Origin: Pseudoscleropodium purum
Taxonomy: Eukaryota; Streptophyta; Bryopsida; Hypnales; Brachytheciaceae
NCBI GenBank assembly: GCA_963969395.1
Contig: OZ017802.1
Location: 2,358,501 to 2,422,500, forward strand
DNA: 64,000 nucleotides
Direction: 5' to 3'
Numbering within the stretch: position 1 is the stretch's first letter; every line of letters begins with the position of its first letter. Positions 55,807 through 64,000 of the stretch are shown here, piece by piece. The position numbers and the translations under genes are program-made. The notes under the pieces are model-generated. The model was not told where the DNA came from and ran no database searches. It saw only the letters and a list, made by a program, of their open reading frames with translations.

Positions 55807-58034
55807 CTTCCTAATCCTAAATTTACAAATCCCATGTTGGTTATTTTATGTCTTACCATCCCACTTGCATAATTATCTTTTTTTCTTATTTTCCTTCCAT
55901 ACATATGTGGCCTTTGAAACTATGTAAAAGACTTGTGCATAAAGTGAGTAGTCGTACTAGGGTAGAAAATTTACGTTAAGTAAACAATAACATACTTAAT
56001 TAGATGGATTCTAAAATGTGCATGTCCTATACAACATAGAAACATGACTCACGTTCAATAGAACAATATCACAACTAATGAAGAACTTACTAGAAACATC
56101 TAGGTCCCTTTGTACAAAACTCTTCCTATTTTATTTATCTTTAAGAGGTTGGAGCAAACACTAGAAGCTTGTAGAAACTAGAGATTTTTAAGTTTTGCAA
56201 TTTTTTTTCCTTCTTCTTAAGTTTTAGTACATTTTTGAATCCACTATTTGGATTTTGTTTTCAAAAAATATGTGGTGGAAAAATTGATTCAAAAATGGCC
56301 TAGTGTATTGCCAATTCTTGAGACATTGTGCTAGTGTAAGATTTTAATGGGTGTATTTATTGTCTTGAATTGCGTTGAAAATTAGTATGTGTATGCCTAA
56401 TATGATTACCCATGAAAAAAATTTAAGCTCAAAGTTTTTTGTGTACAAAATTTCATTAAATGATGCTCAAAGCCATCTGAAATTCTCAATCCAAAAAAAA
56501 CTTTCTTTTTTAATGCAAGTATCTTTCAATTTGTACTATCAATCCTCACAAAAAAGAAATTTTGTATGATCTTATACAAGTTAAGTACAAGATCATAAAG
56601 TTATACTCTCAAAAAATTCAACTCATAAGCTTTTATCAACACAATAGAATGGCAATTTTGATTGTTTTAGTGGTCAAAAAATGCCTTTGGACTTAGGAGT
56701 TAATATTCTTTGTATATAAACATTTCTATTAACTTTTGATACAAGATAAGGAATGCATCCATTATACCATGATGTTTACTACTACAATCTTCATTTTTGC
56801 ATCTTTTTAATACTATTATGTTAAATATTTTAATTACTATGAGTTTTACCCTAAAAATTACTCTAATAAATCTTGAAGATTTTAATTCTTATATTTTTAA
56901 TTATGAAAGATTAACATGTATCCAAGATGTGGATTTTTGTGGTAATAATACCAAATTTATGAAATTCATGTTTTAATGTAAAAACTAATGAAGCTTCACA
57001 AGGTTCAAGGATCATGGTTAAACTTCATTGGAAGATTTTTAGCCTCCTTGAGGGCTATGAGTTCCTTGGGCTGCCAACCTTAGGGGAACAACCTCATAGC
57101 AACCTGTAGCTATTGCTTGACGTCGCATGGCAACTACCATGTCACCAAAAAAAATTTAAGAAAATTTTGTAAAAAATTCTACTTTTTTTGCATTCTAAAT
57201 TTTCAAAAAACAAATTTTTTCCTCAAATTTTTCTTTAATCAAAAAAGAAAGTCTGATAATGGTTGTTCTTGATTTGCTAGGGGAACAACATTGGAAGAAC
57301 AAGCCTAAAACGGCCCTCCACCCCCCCAAAATCTCTTCTAATATTGAACATTTATTGGAATTTAGAATACAAATACCTTATGTGTGAAGTCAATTTGTAA
57401 AATAGAGCCACATGTCATCTTGTGAATGATGTGAGGTGACACAGACCTTTTAGAAACTAACATAAAAATTCAATTTGGACACCTCATTGCCTAATCAAAC
57501 CTTTATGTATGGTAATCCTTTGTATTTTTCAATGAATACAAGACTTTTTCATTTTTGGGGAGTTTAATATATGAACACATTTCTTTTACCAGAACTATCC
57601 ACAAACTTTACCAAAACAAGAATTATTGGATTGTGAGGTTTAGAAAACATGAAGCTTAGTCTCCATAGGAATTCCTACCATGGAAGAAAAGAAATTTGGC
57701 TCTGTCCTTTGGATAGAGACTAAACTTTGTGCACTTAAAAGTGACACTCTACTAATTGTAACACCTATCTATAATTGTCCAAGATTTCAAGCTTGAAATC
57801 TTAGGCAATTGTAGATAGGTGTCACAATTAGGAGAGTGTCACTCTTAAATGCTTATATCTTATGCCATGAACTCTAGTTTCTGAATCTAATTTTCCAAAT
57901 CCTATCTAAAATGACACTTACAATGCCCAATGTTGTTAGTTTTTGGTTGAAGTGGGGATTTAGGATGTGAGAGGTCAGTTGATAAGATATTAGATGCTTA
58001 ACAAAGATGGAGCCTCATAATCATTCCATTTTTA
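55807..58034. other. AT-rich intergenic DNA with repeat fragments
   Basis: About 56,400-56,699 is a reversed fragment of family A ending CTTAGGAG before TTAA (56,700-56,703). About 57,026-57,343 is a diverged CATTAG-type MITE (starts CATTGGAAGATTTTTAG, ends AATCTCTTCTAAT). The hairpin at 57,731-57,850 is listed separately. No gene is recognised. Confidence 0.5.
57731..57850. repeat. Near-perfect 118-bp hairpin
   Basis: The two arms of about 58 bp are inverted repeats with only a few mismatches, meeting in the perfect 22-bp palindrome at 57,781-57,802 (centred on AAGCTT). Outer arm text is AGTGACACTCTACTAATTG on the left and CAATTAGGAGAGTGTCACT on the right. The low divergence stands out among the decayed foldbacks here. 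It may be a young MITE or a microRNA-like precursor. Confidence 0.7.
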
Positions 58035-58038
58035 TTAA

Positions 58039-59636
58039 CCCTTTAGTTGGCTCCGATGTCCAATTTTTGAACAACAAATAGATTGAAACTCACGTTTCTT
58101 TCTCATTATTGCTTTGATGAAAGTCATCCTAACTTGAGGAAATACTTTATCAAGTAGTTGTTCTATCCAAAGGTTAGATTGGGTGTTACTACAGTACATA
58201 TATATATTTTTCTAAAATTACAAATGTAAAAGAATGTAAAGTGGCTGACCAAACTAAAATTGCATTGACTCTAATTCAAAATTGAATGTACAAAAATGAG
58301 GTTATAGATTTAACCCCTAAAGGACCAAGGTGCATTTTTTGGCAACATAACTTTTTGGGGCAAGTGCATGTGAGCAGAGATTTCTATATTTTTGGCCCAA
58401 ATTTTAATAGAAGGCCTGAACGAGGAATATCGTTCATGTGCACAAATTTTAGGACATTTGGAAATATGAGTCAAAAGTTACCATAGTTTGTTTTTCAATC
58501 TCGGGCAGTCCGGGCAGATCTGAAAAAAATTCTTTTTTCAAAAATAAAAATTTGAAATGAACTTTTTAGATTTATATATACGTAGAAAGCTTTGAATCAT
58601 TCCATTTTGATTAATGAGTCAAAAGTTATGAGGTATTTTAGTTTGCGAGCAATTATGGATTCCCTATTCCAAAATAAACTTTAAAGTTCTTTATTGAACT
58701 CAATTTTCAAAACTTTTGAAAAAAAGAAAAAGATTAGGTGAAGATTGTTTATTACAACATTACAACCATTGGGATTGGATTTTTTCAATTCCATAACTAA
58801 ATTATTAACAATTTAATATGTTTTGATTCATTCTCTATTGCTTTCTACTTACTATTTTTTTCCTATATGTTGTACAATTCCAAATGATCTGAAATTCTTC
58901 AAGCATATAGCCAACTTGAGTTGAAGAATGAATCCAAAGAGTTGCAACCATTTTGGACATTTTTTCATAAAGATGTGACCTTGTGAAGAGCAACTGCACG
59001 GTTTTTTGCAGGGCCAAAAAAAGGGGTTTTGTCACTTTAAACGCTAATATCTTGCAATCTACACAGTGGAAATGTCTGAAATTTTTTCTACATCTTCACA
59101 AATTATCATTATACAAGATCCTACGGTTGGATGTGTCTAAAAATGTTTTTAAATTTTTTGGATACTTGTCCTAAAAATGGCAATTTTTGGAGAGCTTTTG
59201 GTGAAACAATAGTCAAAGAACTTTAGGGGTTAAAGAACACTAAAATTTCAAACAATCACCATGTCAGTAGAACCTCATTTAAAATCCATTCCAAAAAATT
59301 CAGTTCAAAGAAATGATATTCCTTCTATTTCTAAAAAAGATGTATGTTTCTTTTGTAACAAAAGAAGCATATATCTTTTTCAGAAACAAAGGAAATAAGA
59401 TTTTGCTTATAATCGAATTTAGGTGGAATTTTCAAAATTTTCCTTTCAAAATCTATAAAAAAAAAATATTGATGTTAGTATAGTGAAAATAACCATACGA
59501 ATGGAATCTACAACTCAAAATCTACAACTTTTACTTGTGTACCAATTTGTGAAGATTCTTCCAAATATTACTTTACTATGATTTTTCTCAAACCATCAAT
59601 TCTAGAGAACCCTCTGACTATACCTTCCTTTAGGGG
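58039..59636. mobile_element. TTAA-bounded element, family B, split by a nested family A copy
   Basis: TTAA (58,035-58,038) precedes CCCTTTAGTTGGCTCC, and CCTTTAGGGG is followed by TTAA (59,637-59,640). The parts outside 58,310-59,233 align with the family B copy at 59,645-60,204 (shared: GATGAAAGTCATC, ACAAATGT, CAAAAATGAGGTTATAGA). The nested element therefore inserted into an existing copy. It is non-coding. Confidence 0.6.
58314..59229. mobile_element. TTAA-bounded element, family A, 916 bp, nested
   Basis: Perfect 9-bp ends CCCCTAAAG...CTTTAGGGG sit between TTAA at 58,310-58,313 and 59,230-59,233. It is in reverse orientation relative to the copies at 18,648 and 39,678. It lies inside a family B element whose relative at about 59,889 is unoccupied. 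There is no coding capacity, so any mobility needed a transposase from elsewhere. Confidence 0.75.
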
Positions 59637-59644
59637 TTAATTAA

Positions 59645-60204
59645 CCTTGGAGCACTTTGATGTCTAATTTCTAGACGACGAACAAATTGAAATTTAGTTT
59701 GCTTTCTCAATTCTGCTTGGATGAAAGTCATCTAATTTGTGGAGGTTCCTTATCAAGTTCTTGTCCTATCTTATGGTTGGATTTGGTGTTATTAGAGTGT
59801 ATATTTTTCTAAAATTACAAATGTGGAAGTATGTCAAGCCAAAAACTGCATTGATTTTAGTTCAAAACTCAATATGCAAAAATGAGGTTATAGAATCCAA
59901 AAATTTCAAAAAATCATCATATCAAGAGAACTTCATTTCAAATCCATTCCAACAAGTTTTACTCAAAAAATGATAATATTTTATTTGTAATTGAATTTTG
60001 AAGGAATTTCGAAATTTTCCTTTCAAAATTTATAAAAAAAATATTGGTGATAGCACTAGTGAATCTAACATTATGGATAGAATCTACAATTCAAAATCTA
60101 CAACTTTTATTCGTATGTCAATTCCAAAATATTCTTTCAAATACCACTTTATAACGATTTTTCCCAAATCGTCAATTTTGAAAATGGATCCAGACGTTTA
60201 GGGG
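59645..60204. mobile_element. TTAA-bounded element, family B, 560 bp
   Basis: TTAA (59,641-59,644) precedes CCTTGGAGC, and GTTTAGGGG is followed by TTAA (60,205-60,208). It directly abuts the previous family B copy (TTAATTAA at 59,637-59,644) in the same orientation. The interior text ATGAGGTTATAGAATCC gives the unoccupied version of the site that holds the nested element next door. Confidence 0.6.
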
Positions 60205-60208
60205 TTAA

Positions 60209-61627
60209 ATTGGATCTTACCAAAATTAAAAATCGTAAGGAATTGTCGCCTATTTCCGTGTGGGACAGAGCCCAATCAGTCAATTAATCAGCATGACTGG
60301 CTACAGTAAAAAGGGCTTGAGTGGACTATTGGTAAAGTAAGAATAATCTATTTGGGTGAGAAATTAAGGTTTTACTAAAAATACAGAAAAATCCAAAATT
60401 TTAGAACCCTGAAATAGAGAACTGGCTGCCACCTCATTCAGTCTGTAATTGATATCGTTTGCTAAATTTTAAATGAACTGTTTGTTGTTTGTCTTTGTTG
60501 TTGGCAAATTGTTGAACTATTGCACGGGCAGTGCATGATAATAATTTTCGAATAAAAATTAAAAAAATGATTCTCTTCACTCTTGCACTCAAGTCCTCAA
60601 AGGAGGACCTATGTTGGGGAAGAACCGGCAGCTAGTTCAAAGTTAACGGGTGGAATTGGGAAAAAAATCAATTGCAACTTGGAATCATCAGTAAAAAAAC
60701 TAGTGAAAAAAATCTGTAAATTTCTATTTTTAGTGAACTTTAGAGAAAATAATTAGATTTCATATTTGAAAAAATAGTTCAATTTGGGAATTGAAGAAAA
60801 ATAGTTGCTGAAACTTAAAAAACTTCCCAAACACTAGGGAGGATATTTTGTGTCCTTTGAAAGATTTCTATGCATTTAGTCTTAGATGGAAAAAATTAAA
60901 AAAAATTCTCATCTAATTTTTGGGGGTAATTGCTGGAATGCATCTTGTCATCCACGGGTTGAAATTTTCATGCAACGCATACATTTAGAGGATCATATGT
61001 TTACATGGAATCGATATTCTTTCATTGTGATATATTTTGATTTTTCTATGCAAGAAAATATTCAATCCATGTGTGGATCATAATGTAGTGTATTTTGGCA
61101 AGTTCAAGTTCCTCACTCTTCCTGTGAATTTGAACCATAAAAATGATCTTTTCAAAATTTAAACCCAACTAATGAAATGATATTGGTAAAATTTAGTTTC
61201 TACACCATTTGAAAATTTTGCAAAAGGATTTGAAAATTTTAAAGCTAAAAGAAGACATTTTTTTCATCTACAAAAATGAAGAAAATAAATTTCAAGCATA
61301 AATAGTCACATAAATGGCATTTTATATGGGCAACAAATAGTCCAAATAGTTTTTTTGGCCATTTTTATTGGATATTTTCCATGATTTTTGTATTGGCAAA
61401 CTTCAAGCCCACAAATGGAGAAAAATAAATATAATTGTCAAATTATCTCAAAAATTTGAATACTTATCAAATTCTAGATGAGGTTCAATAGATTTAGAGG
61501 ACTTGATGGATGAAAGTATATAATTGATGTATGGATGCACCAAAGTGAATGATACACCAAACATTCTTACATGCTTTCATTGCAAGTGTGTATTGCTCAA
61601 CCAATGATGAAGAAACTAGGCAAGTCC
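60209..61627. other. AT-rich intergenic DNA
   Basis: I see no gene. A less AT-rich patch around 60,230-60,660 has no frame of interest. Confidence 0.5.
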
Positions 61628-61897
61628 CATTAGAAGATTTTTGGGGCCTCTGGATGCTTGCGAGTTATTACAGCCTGCGAATGCAGAAAACAGGTTTGGC
61701 GCAGCAATCTGATGTGGCCGAGACCCTGCCACGTCATTGACCAAATTTTTTTAATTAATTATTTATTTATTTTTGCATTGGGAGACTAATTTTTTTTTTC
61801 TTTTTATGAAAAAAAAATTCTGACAACAGGCCGTTCCCCTTGCTGCGGGGGAACACGCCCAAAACAGGCTTCTGGACCCCCCAAAACTCTTCTAATG
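61628..61897. mobile_element. MITE with CATTAG...CTAATG ends, copy 2, 270 bp
   Basis: CATTAGAAGATTTTTGGGG at the left and CCCCAAAACTCTTCTAATG at the right are inverted repeats of about 19 bp with two mismatches. Both subterminal parts are GC-rich (GCCTCTGGATGC; TTGCTGCGGGGGAACACG) around a T/A-rich core. It is related to 38,649-38,967. Confidence 0.65.
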
Positions 61898-62841
61898 GTA
61901 AAACTTCTGAAAAAATATGTGTATGGTGAAAAGGTTGAAAACATATGTACTAATAAACTAACACGGAAGTTTATTTCATGTCAATTAATTCCTAAAATTC
62001 CAAGGTATTTTGGGGCTCAAAAATCATTCAAAATTGTCATTTCTGTTGCACTGATTGAAAAGGTTTAGAAGATAATTTTTTTGAGAATATAAACATACTA
62101 TCTTGTACTTAACTTATATGAGATCACATAGAAAATTTTTCATGAGGGTTGACAACACAATTTAAAAGATATTTGCATTCAAAGTCAAAGTTTTTTTTTA
62201 CTATGTCAAAGAATTTCAAATGGCTTTGACCAAATGGATAATAATGTTAAGCATATGCATACCAATTTTCAAGGCAATCTCACACTAAACATATCTAATA
62301 AAATCTTGCAATACCATAATATCTCAAGAATTGATTGTACACTAGGCCATTTTTAAATCAATTTTTTTACTACATATTTTTAGAAAACAAAAATCTAAGC
62401 ATTGGATTCAAAGATGTACTCATACTTGAGAATTGGGAAAAATAACTTACAAAACTTTAAAATCTCTAATTTCTATAGGCATCCAATGCTTGTTGCAACA
62501 TCCCTTGAAGTAATCAAAATAGGCAACTATTATACAATGAGGGTACCTTAGATGTTTCCAATAAGTTCTCAATTACTTCTAATAGTCCTTTGTTATTGGT
62601 GAGCCATGTTCTCACAATATATGAGACAATTACAATTTGGGATCCATTTAATTATTAAGCCCATTATAGTTCACTTAACCTAGATTTTCTATCCTAATAC
62701 GGCTACTCACTTTAAGCATAAATCTCTCACATAGCTTCAAAATTCAATTAGTGCATAAAAAGAAATGAGAATAAAAGCTATTTATATAAGTAGTGGTAAG
62801 AAGTAAAATAACATGTGTTGGATATGTAAATTAAAATTAGT
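61898..62841. other. AT-rich intergenic DNA with family A fragment
   Basis: About 61,985-62,240 resembles the left end of family A (TTAATTCCTAAAATTCCAAG, then TTGTCATTTCTGTTGC). Nothing else is recognised. Confidence 0.45.
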
Positions 62842-63860
62842 GAGAACTCAAGTCAAAAACAAGAATTGTGTTCAAAGTAAAATTTTAGATCTCATTTAGA
62901 TATAGTAGAATAATTTTTTCAGAAAAATTTGCACTAAGTGAATGCGGAAGCTTAGGCCAGCTTTCATTTCCAAAAATCCGTTTTAGATTTTGAGCCTCCA
63001 CTCAAAAGTTGTGACAAAGTTAAGGAGGGGTTGAAAGACATTTCAAACATCCTCTTTAAATTTTGTCCATAACTTTCATTTGGAGTCTCAATCGTAAAAG
63101 AATTTCCATAGATGAAAGTTAGATTTATTCCTCAACTTGTCTTAGTTCAATTTGTTTTGAAAAAAATTATCCTACTGTGCCCAAATGAGATATGAAATTC
63201 TATTTTGAATATAATTTCTGTATTTTGACAATGAGCACTCAAGCTCTCATTTTCAAATTATCCCATATTCTTTGAGGATTTGTAATGAACAATGGATTTG
63301 AGTATTAAAACAACCTCTCCACGTTTGGTTCATTATATTATATCGACGAAGTAATCCAATAATTTGCCATCAATTCTTTTCAAAGGATTAGTACTTGACT
63401 TAATGGATTTTTGGCAAATCATCTTTTCACTTATATGTACATTTGCCTTAACTTTACTCTAACAAACAGACATTTTATTCACGTCGGACTTATTTGAAGA
63501 CTGCAATTTTTATCTATCTGACTTCCTGACCCTAGAATTACACAGAATTGGAATTTTTTTAATTGACTATAATAGAACCTTCTATTTAAGTACAGTTCCC
63601 TCATGACACCATGCCTCATGTCAATTAGTTGCTTAGCAGTGGCTGTCCCCTGCCGAGGGTCTGAATCTGCACCCACAGCCCCTTTTTTTTGCAGTGGTCC
63701 TTGTCCATTCTAGCAACCTTGGTGAAAGTCAATGAAGATTCAGCATGCTCATATTGTCCATTTTTTCTTATTTTCCATGAAAATGGTTGTAATTGGCTCA
63801 TCAACTGTGAGTTGGATTTGAAAATAAATTACATAAGGCAGCAACATCCATAACCATCAC
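62842..63860 (-). repeat. ~1-kb dispersed repeat, copy in reverse orientation
   Basis: This is the reverse complement of the repeat at 54,830-55,806, about 7 kb away. The 62,842-63,240 part is the foldback, with arms such as AAGAATTGTGTTCAAA. The two copies could pair as an inverted repeat or recombine. It is non-coding. Confidence 0.6.
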
Positions 63861-64000
63861 CTATAAAGTCTTCAATAATCTTTGGAAGTGAATAGATGTC
63901 ATTACAAAGATGTATTACAATTGAACATCAGATCCTAGAATTGGTGTTAGGTGCTATTTAAATCAGCTCTTCAAAAATTCACAACTTATTCTCAGTTTAT
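63861..64000. other. AT-rich end of window
   Basis: No feature is recognised in the last 140 bases. Confidence 0.5.

Noticed and set aside
1..64000. LTR retrotransposon
   Set aside because: I found no reverse transcriptase, integrase or gag-like frame and no pair of long direct repeats with TG...CA ends.
1..64000. tRNA, rRNA or snRNA genes
   Set aside because: No B-box-like GGTTCGANTCC with a matching A box and cloverleaf, and no rRNA core sequence, was seen. A dedicated scan would be needed to exclude divergent ones.

Overview
This is nuclear DNA of a plant (streptophyte). The only clear host genes are a plant-type phosphofructokinase split by about 13 introns, with a plastid-transit-like N-terminus, and a convergent orphan gene for a membrane-anchored protein. 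The rest is very AT-rich intergenic DNA packed with decayed DNA transposons and MITE-like or foldback repeats. I saw no LTR retrotransposon coding sequence, organelle DNA or bacterial-type operon. The species cannot be fixed from the sequence; a bryophyte or other non-flowering streptophyte is a weak guess.

Layout. 1-8.8 kb is AT-rich repeat debris with one foldback element. 8.8-9.8 kb is a small GC-richer island with a 220-bp tandem duplication. 9.8-23.6 kb is AT-rich DNA with a 69-bp tandem repeat, a cluster of GGCTCC palindromes, TTAA-bounded elements (one carrying a 174-bp hAT-like MITE) and a long foldback. 23,642-38,074 is one 14.4-kb Mutator-like element (MULE) with a 61-bp perfect terminal inverted repeat (TIR) and a perfect 9-bp target-site duplication (TSD). 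38.1-44.1 kb is AT-rich DNA with another TTAA element and a CATTAG-ended MITE. 44.5-49.8 kb is the PFK gene (+). 50.75-52.6 kb is the membrane-protein gene (-). 52.6-64 kb is repeats, including one TTAA element nested in another, a near-perfect 118-bp hairpin and an inverted pair of repeats about 1 kb long.

The most notable system is the giant MULE. It carries two convergent multi-exon genes. The left gene is a DDE/SWIM transposase. The right gene encodes a product of about 1,450 residues ending in a Ulp1-type (C48) cysteine protease with its His-Asp-Gln-Cys residues intact. The genes are separated by a 4.3-kb spacer with an orphan reading frame and an A-rich minisatellite. Both genes carry in-frame stops, each one C-to-T change from CAG or CGA, although the ends and TSD are perfect. 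The hexamer GTTCTG/CAGAAC is heavily over-represented across the element and clusters, inward-facing, near both ends.

Exon models were built by eye from splice signals, phase and protein-family fit. No database search was run.
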